Shown here: positions 5,310-12,105 of the stretch, one piece after another
Numbering within the stretch: the stretch's first letter is position 1
How the letters are laid out: every line of letters begins with the position of its first letter
NCBI GenBank assembly: GCA_946611835.1
Contig: CAMOEE010000012.1
Coordinates: 1 to 22,425, forward strand
Direction of reading: 5' to 3'
Source: an uncultured Treponema sp.
Lineage (GTDB): Bacteria > Spirochaetota > Spirochaetia > Treponematales > Treponemataceae
Length of the DNA stretch: 22,425 bases
The notes under the pieces: generated by a model
What the model was told of the DNA's origin: nothing
Databases searched by the model: none
The model's input: the letters and a program-made list of their open reading frames with translations, nothing else
Position numbers and translations under genes: made by a program

Positions 5310-7069
5310 TAGTTTATCCCCCCAAACTTAGACAACATAGCACGGGCATGTTCAAGCGACTGCGAACTGTCAGCATCGCCGGAAAGCATTCGTGCAATCT
5401 CAGAAACTCTTTCTTCACCCAGAATCTCATGCACATGGGTGCTGGTTTTTCCGTCAGAAACGGCTTTTTCTATCTTGATTTGATTATCGGCATAAACAGC
5501 GATGCTTGCAAGGTGCGTGATACACAAAACCTGACGATTTTTCGCAAGACCCTTCAGGTGGCTTCCGATTGAGACGGCGACCTCACCGCCGATTCCTGTG
5601 TCAATTTCGTCGAAAATCATTGTTCCCACCGTTGACTCTCCGGTCGTGTCAGATTCGCAGAGAATCGTTTTGAGAGAAAGCATGACCCGGCTAAGTTCAC
5701 CGCCGGAAGCGATTTTTGCCAGCGGCTGCAGGGGTTGGCCTGGGTTTGCGCTGATAAGGAATTCGATGTCGTCGATTCCGTAAGGACCGCATTTTTGCGT
5801 AAGCTCGCTGCCCTGCTTTTCGGCAACATTAACCGAGAATCGTGTTCCGTTCATTCCCAGGGCAGAAAGGACTTTTACGACACCAGCCGCCATTTTCGCG
5901 GCCGCTTCCTTTCGTGCGGCAGAGATTGACTTTGCCTCTAGATAGACTTTTTTTCCAAGCTCGTTTATTTCTTTTTCGAGTTTTTCTTTTCTGTCGCTTG
6001 AATTGTCAAGCTCTTCCAGGGTTTTCTGGGCTTTCTCAAGGTAGGCCGTGACTTCTGAAAGCGGAGACGAGACGGAAGAAGCGTATTTCTTTTTCAGGTT
6101 GTAAATTAAAGTCTGCCTCTCCTGGACTTCGGCAAGACGAGCCGGATCAAAGACCAGGGAAGCGGCATAGGACTTGTATTCGTCTGCGATATCAGAAATC
6201 TCGTAGAATGCGCTGTCAAGCCTCTCGCCCAGTTTTTGCAGCGCCCTGTCAGAATTCGTGGCTGAGTCAGCGACGGAGCGGAGTTTTTTGAGTGCGGAGA
6301 CCACAGAGCTTCCTTCGCCCCCGGAAAGGACTCCGTTTATCTGCTCGACATCGGAATAGAGCTTCTCAAAAGAAGAGAGCTTATTTTCCTCATCGTCAAG
6401 CTCGACATCCTCGTTAGGCTTAAGTTTTGCCTCAGTGATTTCTTTGACCGCAAAATTCAGAAGGTCGATTCTCTGTGAGCGCTCCCTGTCATCCGTGTTC
6501 AGTGCATCAAGAATCTTTCTTTTTGAGACCAGTTCCGAATAAAGGGAAGTGAAGGCCCCCACTCGTTCAGTGAGTCCTGCGTAGGAATCAAGGAATTTTC
6601 TGTGCTCGCTAACCTTCATCAGGGACTGATGCTCATGCTGACCGTGGATGTCAATCAAAAAGGAGCTGAATTCTGCCAGGTCCGTCCTTGTGACAGGAGT
6701 GCTCCCAATCCAGGCGCCAGACTTGCCGTTCTCACGAATTACCCGCCTCAAAAGGACACGGTTGTCCTCGGCCTCAATTCCGTGAAGACTGAGCCATTCA
6801 AATGCGTTCGCCGGCTCCTCGTTTTCATCAAGTTCCCGGATATAGGCTGGTGATTTCCCCAGGTAAAAAGTACCGGATACCACAGATTCATGCGCACCGG
6901 CCCTAATCTGCTCCACCCCGGCCTTTCCACCAAGCAAAAATGTGAGGGCACCAATCAAAAGTGATTTGCCGGCTCCAGTTTCGCCGGAAAGGACCGTAAA
7001 GCCCGAGCCGAATTCTACGCTCGCAGAGTCGATGAGAGCGAAATCTTTAATTGACAAATCTTCAAGCAT
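5309..7069 (-). CDS. recN: DNA repair protein RecN
   Basis: A 586-residue SMC-like ATPase for double-strand break repair, slightly longer than the usual ~550. The N-terminal ATP-binding half carries Walker A GETGAGKS (29-36) and the RecN start LEDLSIKDFALID. Central coiled-coil arms span roughly 165-380. The C-terminal half carries the ABC signature SGGELSR (455-461), Walker B MIFDEIDTGIGG (about 484-495) and the LCITHLASIAVYAD switch region. The start is ATG inside the end of nadK (8-base overlap), with a strong ribosome site AGGAGGG at 7077-7083, 7 bases upstream. The product should bind DNA ends and hold sister duplexes together in the RecF/RecA repair route. No LexA-like box is visible, because the gene is internal to an operon. 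Confidence 0.97.
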   Translation of the reverse strand: MLEDLSIKDFALIDSASVEFGSGFTVLSGETGAGKSLLIGALTFLLGGKAGVEQIRAGAHESVVSGTFYLGKSPAYIRELDENEEPANAFEWLSLHGIEAEDNRVLLRRVIRENGKSGAWIGSTPVTRTDLAEFSSFLIDIHGQHEHQSLMKVSEHRKFLDSYAGLTERVGAFTSLYSELVSKRKILDALNTDDRERSQRIDLLNFAVKEITEAKLKPNEDVELDDEENKLSSFEKLYSDVEQINGVLSGGEGSSVVSALKKLRSVADSATNSDRALQKLGERLDSAFYEISDIADEYKSYAASLVFDPARLAEVQERQTLIYNLKKKYASSVSSPLSEVTAYLEKAQKTLEELDNSSDRKEKLEKEINELGKKVYLEAKSISAARKEAAAKMAAGVVKVLSALGMNGTRFSVNVAEKQGSELTQKCGPYGIDDIEFLISANPGQPLQPLAKIASGGELSRVMLSLKTILCESDTTGESTVGTMIFDEIDTGIGGEVAVSIGSHLKGLAKNRQVLCITHLASIAVYADNQIKIEKAVSDGKTSTHVHEILGEERVSEIARMLSGDADSSQSLEHARAMLSKFGGIN

Positions 7070-7913
7070 GCTGAGGCCCTCCTGACCAGTTTAGTTTTGA
7101 GCGAAGCGCATTATAGAATTTTTCTTTTGTGCACCCGATGAGCTTAGCCTTCGCATCTATCTGTCTGATTCTTATGATATCGCCGACATGCAGGTCAACA
7201 GGAATCTGGCCGTCAACGCTGATTACTACATCGCTGATTCGTGAGGGCAGGATTTCAATCTCAAGCTGCCCTGCCGGACTCAGAACAAGGGGCCGGCTGG
7301 AAAGGGAAAATGCGTTCATCAGGGTAAGAACCATCGCATCAAGCCCCGGGTCAATGATAGGACCGCCCGCACTGGCAGAATAGGCAGTGGAACCGGTGGC
7401 CGTGGAAATTATGATTCCGTCAGCCTTGATTTCTCCGAGAGGAACCCTATCGTACAAGACATTGAAGGAAATTGTGTGTGCCGCAGTCTTTCCGCAGATT
7501 ACGATGTCATTGAGGCCTGTGGCGCTGAGACGTCTTTGACCGCCACGAACCAGATCCGCTCCGAGCATACTCCGCTCGTCAATAAGGGACTCTCCTCTTA
7601 AGAATTCGTCAAGTTCCTTCTTCCAGTCGCCCCTCTGGACGCTGGCAATAAAACCGAAGGAACCAAAATTTATCGGAAAAATAGGAATCCCCAGGGGAGC
7701 ACATCCTCTGGCCGCAAAAAGAACAGTGCCGTCGCCGCCCATAGTAATAACAAAATCGTAACCGTAAAAGGGATATTGCTCAGAAAAGCCGTTGAACACG
7801 AAAATCTCAGCCTGAACCTTCAGATTCCTGAGATAGGCCTGAATTTCCGCACCGAGACTTTTTGATTCTTCCTTGAAACTGTTGACGACAATGAGCGACT
7901 TTTTTACTTTCAT
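7062..7913 (-). CDS. nadK: NAD kinase
   Basis: A 283-residue cytoplasmic enzyme that phosphorylates NAD to NADP. Diagnostic motifs are GGDGT (59-63, preceded by FVITM), the ALNDIVI-like GLNDIVI (133-139), and DGIIISTATGSTAYSASAGG (165-184). Length is typical. It starts 6 bases after the stop of the DegT-like gene, without an obvious ribosome site, so translation is likely coupled. Its 3' end overlaps recN by 8 bases and supplies the recN ribosome site. Confidence 0.97.
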   Translation of the reverse strand: MKVKKSLIVVNSFKEESKSLGAEIQAYLRNLKVQAEIFVFNGFSEQYPFYGYDFVITMGGDGTVLFAARGCAPLGIPIFPINFGSFGFIASVQRGDWKKELDEFLRGESLIDERSMLGADLVRGGQRRLSATGLNDIVICGKTAAHTISFNVLYDRVPLGEIKADGIIISTATGSTAYSASAGGPIIDPGLDAMVLTLMNAFSLSSRPLVLSPAGQLEIEILPSRISDVVISVDGQIPVDLHVGDIIRIRQIDAKAKLIGCTKEKFYNALRSKLNWSGGPQHA

Positions 7914-7919
7914 AAATTT

Positions 7920-8999
7920 TTACGGCAATGTCCCCAATACTTTTGCTATTTTCGTTGCAGATTCCGACCCCAGACGAGGGTATAGCGGAAAAAGCACGCA
8001 GCGAAGGGAAAGTGACTTCGCATGGATATAATTTGACTGCTCATCCTCACTGAGGACCGAAATCACCGTTTTTTCGTATGCCGGACGAATTTCGATTTCC
8101 TTGCGGGAAGCATATTGCTTTGCATCCTTAAAGCTGCCGTTGAGGATGACAGGGAATGACCATACCGTGGAGAATTCTCCGTCCTGACGGGCAAAAGTCT
8201 TGTTTTTTCCGCTCTGAAGAGCCTTATAGAAAATCGCATAGAGGGACTTTCGGATTTCCTCATTGCGGTTAAATTCCTTCATCTGGATGAAACCGAGAGC
8301 ACTGTTCATATCTGGCAGGATATCGGTTTCCGGGGCCTCGTCAGTGAATTTTTTGAGGACAATCCATTCACGACGTTTTGGCGTTATAAGGATTGCTCCC
8401 CCGCCGGCCGTAACAGTGTCATTTGCCTCAAGACCGAGAATTGAGTAGAGACCCGCCATTCCGGCTTTTTTGGGAAGGCCGTTTTTTGAGGCTTGCTGAG
8501 CCTGCTCACCCTCCTCTTCACGGCTTTCCGGGAGCACGGCACCAAATGAATGAGAAATATCTTCGATTACTGGAAGGCCGATTGCAAGAATTTCTTCGAG
8601 ATTTGGAAGAATTCCCATTGTCTCATGAAGAAGAAGCACACGGCCGCCGTTTTTTACGCCTTCCTGAACAGACTCGGCAGTCACAAGACCGTCGTTTTCG
8701 TTTACATCGAGGACAAGAGGATTGAAACCCAGGTTTTTAATTGCGGTGTAATGCCATGCCGGCGCAAGGGCAGAGACCATCACAGAAGCCCCCGCCGCCA
8801 GATCCAATGCTTTCGCAATGTATGAAAAAGCGATGGCCGGGCTTCTGAATGCTACGGCACCGTCACAGCCCGTAAATTCCTTTACGGTTTGAATTAATTT
8901 GGCGTTCAGCTCGCCTGGACCGAGTTTTTCATCGACCATGCAAGTCAGAACGGCATCCATTTCTTTTCTGCGGATAGTTGAGCTGAAGGTCTGAATCAT
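7920..8999 (-). CDS. DegT/DnrJ/EryC1-fold protein lacking the PLP lysine
   Basis: A 359-residue protein with the layout of the DegT/DnrJ/EryC1/StrS sugar aminotransferases: an N-terminal LGPGELNAKLIQTVKEFTG segment, GAVAFRSPAIAF (47-58, in place of the usual SGT-A-L), and LPVIEDISHSFGA (142-154), whose Asp147 matches the residue that binds the PLP ring nitrogen. The Schiff-base lysine, normally in K-x-(I/L)-T-T-G-E-G-G, appears replaced: the segment reads NDTVTAGGGA (193-202), with Asn193 at the lysine position. A charged insert (about 158-178) precedes it. It may be a non-catalytic relative, or use PLP without aldimine chemistry. It overlaps cheW by one base (TAATG), and nadK follows. A spore-coat or cell-surface sugar role is only a family label here. 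Confidence 0.75.
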   Translation of the reverse strand: MIQTFSSTIRRKEMDAVLTCMVDEKLGPGELNAKLIQTVKEFTGCDGAVAFRSPAIAFSYIAKALDLAAGASVMVSALAPAWHYTAIKNLGFNPLVLDVNENDGLVTAESVQEGVKNGGRVLLLHETMGILPNLEEILAIGLPVIEDISHSFGAVLPESREEEGEQAQQASKNGLPKKAGMAGLYSILGLEANDTVTAGGGAILITPKRREWIVLKKFTDEAPETDILPDMNSALGFIQMKEFNRNEEIRKSLYAIFYKALQSGKNKTFARQDGEFSTVWSFPVILNGSFKDAKQYASRKEIEIRPAYEKTVISVLSEDEQSNYIHAKSLSLRCVLFPLYPRLGSESATKIAKVLGTLP

Positions 9000-9493
9000 T
9001 ATTCTTGACCGCTGCCTTCGCCCGGATCAATAATCTTCTGGAGTTCCTTGGCGTTGAAGAGTCGGCGAATATCAAGCATGATAAGATATTTATCGTCCTG
9101 ACGGATAACGCCGTGGATATACTCAGTTCCGATTCCGCTGATCATCTGAGGCGGATCCTTGATGTCCGCAGTGTCGATTGTAACGACACGGGCGATTCGG
9201 TCAATGATGATGCCGATTCGGTTATTTTCGATGTTGAGAATAATGAATCCGCCCTCAAGTTCCTCGTCGCCGTCCTCGACGATGAGTTTCTGAATCTGGA
9301 ATCGCTTGTGCAGATTGATTACAGGGATAATTTCGCTTCGAAGATTGAAAATTCCCTCGACATAATATGGAGCATTAGGAATCGGGCGCACTTTCGTGAC
9401 TTTTACGATTTCTTTTACATCCATGATGTCAACGCCATAGATTTCTCCGCCAAGCTGGAATGTAACCAATTGAATCTGAGTATTTTCTGCCAT
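8999..9493 (-). CDS. cheW: Chemotaxis coupling protein CheW
   Basis: A 164-residue single-domain CheW, the usual size. It bridges chemoreceptors and the CheA kinase in the signalling array. Recognisable segments are QLVTFQLGGEIYGVDIMDVKEIV (starting at residue 8), RPIPNAPYYVEGIFNLRSEIIPVINL (with the conserved NLR), GIIIDRIARVV and KYLIMLDIRRLF. The ATG has a G-rich ribosome site (GGGGG at 9498-9502). It is the first gene of a six-gene operon whose other members are not chemotaxis genes. The 139 bases upstream contain three hairpins and three CTAGG repeats. I found no convincing promoter there. Confidence 0.97.
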   Translation of the reverse strand: MAENTQIQLVTFQLGGEIYGVDIMDVKEIVKVTKVRPIPNAPYYVEGIFNLRSEIIPVINLHKRFQIQKLIVEDGDEELEGGFIILNIENNRIGIIIDRIARVVTIDTADIKDPPQMISGIGTEYIHGVIRQDDKYLIMLDIRRLFNAKELQKIIDPGEGSGQE

Positions 9494-9500
9494 ATTTCCC

Positions 9501-9531
9501 CCTAGAAGATCCTAGATGTTATATATCCTAG
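9501..9531. repeat. Three CCTAG direct repeats in the cheW leader
   Basis: CCTAG occurs at 9501-9505, 9511-9515 and 9527-9531, spaced 10 and 16 bases start to start. The copy nearest the gene merges into the G-rich ribosome site. It could be a protein-binding array or chance. No regulator is known to me for it. Confidence 0.4.
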
Positions 9532-9536
9532 TAATG

Positions 9537-9560
9537 CGCCACACGGATGTGGCGTTTTTT
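9537..9560 (+). terminator. Terminator-like hairpin in plus orientation between gltA and cheW
   Basis: CGCCACA (9537-9543) pairs with TGTGGCG (9548-9554) around CGGA, followed by T6 (9555-9560) on the plus strand. The T run is on the wrong side for minus-strand transcription, so it would stop only antisense RNA. In the sense direction it is a hairpin in the cheW leader. Confidence 0.5.
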
Positions 9561-9567
9561 GCAAGGA

Positions 9568-9626
9568 GAGAATTTTCTGAAAGAAAATTCTCGTACGAAT
9601 CAGAAAATCCAAGGATGGATTTTCTG
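9568..9626 (-). promoter_or_regulatory. Tandem hairpins after gltA with alternative pairings
   Basis: Hairpin one: CAGAAAATCC (9601-9610) with GGATTTTCTG (9617-9626). Hairpin two: GAGAATTTTCT (9568-9578) with AGAAAATTCTC (9582-9592). Both stems contain ATTTTCT/AGAAAAT, so the arms can swap partners: 9572-9579 can pair with 9601-9608. Neither is followed by a U tract on the minus strand. They start 7 bases after the gltA stop and may protect the gltA 3' end or control readthrough into cheW. Confidence 0.45.
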
Positions 9627-9632
9627 TTCGCC

Positions 9633-10922
9633 TTACTCGCCAAGTAATTTTTTTGCTTCGAGGAATTCTGAGATTCCGACAGCGACCTTTTTAGCCTCAC
9701 GCATTGCGAGAACGACGGTAGCCGGCTTGTGTACGACATCACCGCCAGCAAATACGCCTCGCTTTGTCGTCATGCCATATGGCTTCTGTTTTGTGACGAC
9801 AAATCCGCCCTCGTCCGCATCGATTCCCTCAGTTGTGCTGATGATTCGTGCGGCCGGGCGAGAACCAATTGCGATAAGGATTTTGTTAGCAGGCAAAATA
9901 ACCTCGCCGTTCGGTGTCTGGCATTTGAGGCCTGTTACGACTCCGTTCTCACCAACATACTCGATCGGGGCATGCTCCCATTTAAAATCAACTCCGTCTG
10001 AGAGAGCACCGTCATACTCGGCCTTTGCGGCCTTCATGAACTCGACTGTCTTGCGGTATGCGACGGTGACTTTTTTCGCCTTCATGCGGATTGCGGTGCG
10101 ACATGCGTCCATTGCGACATTGCCGGCACCGATAACGATAACCTCATCTCCCTCGTCGATTGGAACCTCGCTCTTCTCGACATTGCCGTCCTGATAGAGG
10201 CGGACCATGCGGAGAAGGTAGTTTGACTGAATGATTCCTTTAAGCTCTTTGCCTGGGATATCCAAATCTTTAGAAAGGGCAGTTCCCGTACCGATGAAGA
10301 CAGCATCAAAACCGTTTGCGAAAAGCTCGTCAAGGGTGATGTCAACGCCGACCATGGTGTTAGTTACGAACTGAACGCCCAAATCAGCGATTTTTTTGGT
10401 TGTGTTTCGGACGACATCCTTTGGAAGGCGGAATTCCGGGATACCGTAGAGAAGGACTCCGCCCGGCTCACTTTCACCCTCGTATACGACTACCTCATAG
10501 CCTTTGCGGGCCAAATCACCTGCAACGGTGAGTCCCGCAGGGCCTGAGCCGATTACGGCGACCTTTCCGCCGATTTTTTCGATTTTCTTTTCCCGGTTGA
10601 GGTTCATTTCTGTGTCGAAATCAGCGATGAAGCGCTCGATCATGCCGATTTTGATTCCTTTGCCGGCCTTAGAAAGTACGCAGTGACCTTCGCACTGGTT
10701 TTCGTGAGGACAGACACGACCACAGATTGCTGGAAGATTGCTTCGCTGAGCGATGATGCTGCGGGCTTCACCAAAGTTGCCCAAAGAAACAGCATGATTG
10801 AATGCTGGAATATCGTTTTCAATCGGGCAGCCCGTGCGGCACATTGGCTTAGGGCAGTTAAGGCAGCGGCGAGCCTCTGCGATTGCCTCTTGTATTGTGT
10901 ATCCTTTAATCTCTTCTTCCAT
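9633..10922 (-). CDS. gltA: NADPH-dependent glutamate synthase small-subunit family (GltA/GltD-type) flavoprotein
   Basis: A 429-residue iron-sulfur flavoprotein. From the chosen start, two four-cysteine sets (Cys20, 23, 28, 32 in CLNCPKPMCRTGCPI; Cys67, 71, 77, 81 in CGRVCPHENQCEGHC) bind Fe-S clusters. FAD binds at GSGPAG (125-130), NADPH at GAGNVAMD (265-272), and FAD again at GVFAGGDVV near the C-terminus. This is the layout of the stand-alone GltA form (NADPH-dependent glutamate synthase), and also of NfnB/SudA electron-transfer subunits; no gltB or nfnA partner is nearby. An upstream in-frame ATG (10958) would add 12 residues. I chose 10922 because GAGG (10934-10937) precedes it and the predicted transcription start lies near 10955. 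It is a single-gene unit with its own promoter. Confidence 0.88.
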   Translation of the reverse strand: MEEEIKGYTIQEAIAEARRCLNCPKPMCRTGCPIENDIPAFNHAVSLGNFGEARSIIAQRSNLPAICGRVCPHENQCEGHCVLSKAGKGIKIGMIERFIADFDTEMNLNREKKIEKIGGKVAVIGSGPAGLTVAGDLARKGYEVVVYEGESEPGGVLLYGIPEFRLPKDVVRNTTKKIADLGVQFVTNTMVGVDITLDELFANGFDAVFIGTGTALSKDLDIPGKELKGIIQSNYLLRMVRLYQDGNVEKSEVPIDEGDEVIVIGAGNVAMDACRTAIRMKAKKVTVAYRKTVEFMKAAKAEYDGALSDGVDFKWEHAPIEYVGENGVVTGLKCQTPNGEVILPANKILIAIGSRPAARIISTTEGIDADEGGFVVTKQKPYGMTTKRGVFAGGDVVHKPATVVLAMREAKKVAVGISEFLEAKKLLGE

Positions 10923-10961
10923 AGTTAAATAAACCTCATTAAAAAAATTACTAGTCATTAC

Positions 10962-10990
10962 AGTATAACGATAGATTTGCTAAATTGCAA
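10962..10990 (-). promoter_or_regulatory. Strong sigma-70 promoter of gltA
   Basis: On the minus strand TTGCAA (10985-10990) and TATACT (10962-10967, five of six) are separated by exactly 17 bases. Transcription should start near 10955, leaving a leader of about 33 bases before the ATG at 10922. The -35 box lies inside an inverted repeat (10974-10993). Confidence 0.75.
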
Positions 10991-10993
10991 ATC
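10974..10993. promoter_or_regulatory. Dyad (possible operator) over the gltA -35 region
   Basis: GATTTGC (10974-10980) and GCAAATC (10987-10993) form a perfect 7-bp dyad with a 6-base centre. It covers the -35 box and much of the spacer of the gltA promoter. The position suits a repressor that blocks RNA polymerase; no known consensus is assigned. Confidence 0.5.
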
Positions 10994-11020
10994 AAATTCA
11001 ATATAAGTTTTAAGGAAGTC

Positions 11021-11040
11021 TTAAAAAAACTTAAGTTTTT
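11021..11040 (-). terminator. Weak AT-rich terminator after comF
   Basis: AAAAAC and GTTTTT (11025-11030 with 11035-11040) pair around TTAA. On the minus strand a longer T run follows the stem. It lies 16 bases beyond the comF stop. The stem is AT-rich, so efficiency is doubtful. Confidence 0.4.
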
Positions 11041-11055
11041 AATATAGGACCTTTC

Positions 11056-11847
11056 TTAATCCACGATGAATAAAGTTATGGAAAAGACCTGCTTTATGCC
11101 CAGGGACTTTAGAGCCCGTGCACAAGCCTCGATGGTTGAGCCGGTCGTGAGCACATCGTCGGCAAGAACCACAGCATCAGGAATTTTCCCGGCAATTCTC
11201 CGGATTTTTCTCTCGCTCTTAAGCCGGTAAGAAGAGCTCATTCCCTCGATTCTCTGCACACGATCGAGTTTTTTCTGCTGGGTATGGCTCAACCTCTCAA
11301 GCAGGCGAAGGATTTTTACCCCCCAGCCCCTCTCAAGGTAAAAGCAGAGCTCCTCAATCTGATCCCAGCCACGGGAGCGAATCTTACCTCTCCTGGGCGG
11401 TACAGGAACCACAGTAAGCGAACGGCCGCAAGATTCTTCAAGCGCCCGAAGCCTTTTATAAAAAATTGCGGCAAAATATGGGGAGAGATTCCGCTTATCC
11501 TCAAGTTTCCAGGCAAAAAGCAGGGACTTCTTCCACAAGTGATAGCCATGAAGGGAAAAAGCTCCGTCAAGGCTGGTCAGAAGAGGAGATTCCCTGCAGC
11601 AGGAGCAAAGACCTATTTCACTGATAAGCTCACGGCCGCATTTTGAGCAGGATTCCGAAAAAGCGGGAGAGAAGATTTGGGGAAGGCATTTCTTGCAGAG
11701 GGGGATTCGGAGCGTTCTTCTGGAGCAGCAAAGGCACCTTTCACCGCCCAGCAAAAATGAAACGATATTCTGAGCGAATGACATCAGGTCAAAACAAAGC
11801 GCAAAAATTCTGTTTTTAAATGCGAAAACATTCTCTTTTTCAGCCAT
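11056..11847 (-). CDS. comF: ComF family phosphoribosyltransferase-like protein
   Basis: About 263 residues. An N-terminal zinc-ribbon region is cysteine-rich (numbering from the GTG one codon earlier: Cys39, 41, 42, 52, 55, 68, 71, 82, 84, 85). A type I phosphoribosyltransferase fold follows, with VPVPPRRGKIRSRGWDQIEEL (from 148) and the PRPP loop VVLADDVLTTGST (227-239). ComF proteins are needed for DNA uptake in naturally competent bacteria and help process single-stranded DNA; elsewhere their role is unclear. No other competence gene is in view. GTG at 11850 directly precedes ATG at 11847, and neither has a visible ribosome site. It lies alone between two structured gaps. Confidence 0.9.
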   Translation of the reverse strand: MAEKENVFAFKNRIFALCFDLMSFAQNIVSFLLGGERCLCCSRRTLRIPLCKKCLPQIFSPAFSESCSKCGRELISEIGLCSCCRESPLLTSLDGAFSLHGYHLWKKSLLFAWKLEDKRNLSPYFAAIFYKRLRALEESCGRSLTVVPVPPRRGKIRSRGWDQIEELCFYLERGWGVKILRLLERLSHTQQKKLDRVQRIEGMSSSYRLKSERKIRRIAGKIPDAVVLADDVLTTGSTIEACARALKSLGIKQVFSITLFIVD

Positions 11848-12105
11848 CACATATATATTTGAAAAATTTATGGGATTTCGGCAGTAAAAAGATATAATTT
11901 TTTGTTATATTTGCTTTTTTTGGTGAAAATGCGGGGCGTTGCGGGGTAAAAAGCTCAAGGAGTGCATTCAAAGCGAAGCTTAAAAAAACTTGCGGAGCAA
12001 GTTTCCGCATTTGCGAACGGACACTACCCCGCAGAGAGGGGTGCGGTGCAACGGCGGAAGCGAAGCTTCCAGAGTGCACCGCAGGGGAGAGACTTCTCCC
12101 CTCAC
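11848..12105. repeat. Structured intergenic region between mutS and comF
   Basis: No gene is visible. Five inverted repeats crowd the mutS half: GCGGGGTA (11941-11948) with TACCCCGC (12025-12032); the terminator hairpin 11986-12004; TGCGGTGCA (12042-12050) with TGCACCGCA (12075-12083); the enclosed GGAAGC/GCTTCC (12056-12070); and GGGGAGA (12084-12090) with TCTCCCC (12095-12101). AAGCGAAGCTT is present twice (11971-11981, 12058-12068). The comF half (about 11851-11930) is AT-rich and probably holds the comF promoter, but I cannot place it with confidence. Confidence 0.55.
11982..12004 (-). terminator. Rho-independent terminator of the tamB-bamA-skp-mutS operon
   Basis: AAACTTGC (11986-11993) pairs with GCAAGTTT (11997-12004) around a 3-base loop, and on the minus strand the stem runs into seven T (11988-11982). 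It lies about 100 bases after the mutS stop codon and shares its core with the terminator at 3198-3221. Confidence 0.7.

Noticed and set aside
9005..9505. 166-codon open frame on the plus strand, fully antisense to cheW
   Set aside because: It mirrors the well-conserved cheW frame, has no recognisable domain, and arises from codon use on the other strand.
9501..9626. CRISPR array from the short repeats before cheW
   Set aside because: Repeats are 5-10 bases with no regular spacing or spacers; no cas genes are present.
9547..10194. 215-codon open frame on the plus strand over the end of gltA
   Set aside because: Low-complexity Ser/Thr/Ala-rich translation with no family resemblance; shadow of the Fe-S flavoprotein gene.
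9633..10922. Calling the flavoprotein NfnB or a sulfide dehydrogenase subunit
   Set aside because: These share the same domains, but no NfnA-like gene is adjacent; left as an alternative within the gltA entry.
9633..10958. gltA start at the upstream ATG 10958
   Set aside because: It lies at or before the predicted transcription start and has no ribosome site; the family N-terminus fits ATG 10922.
10923..11055. Riboswitch in the gltA leader
   Set aside because: The predicted leader is only about 33 bases, too short for known aptamers, and the AT-rich palindromes upstream fit a comF terminator and promoter DNA.
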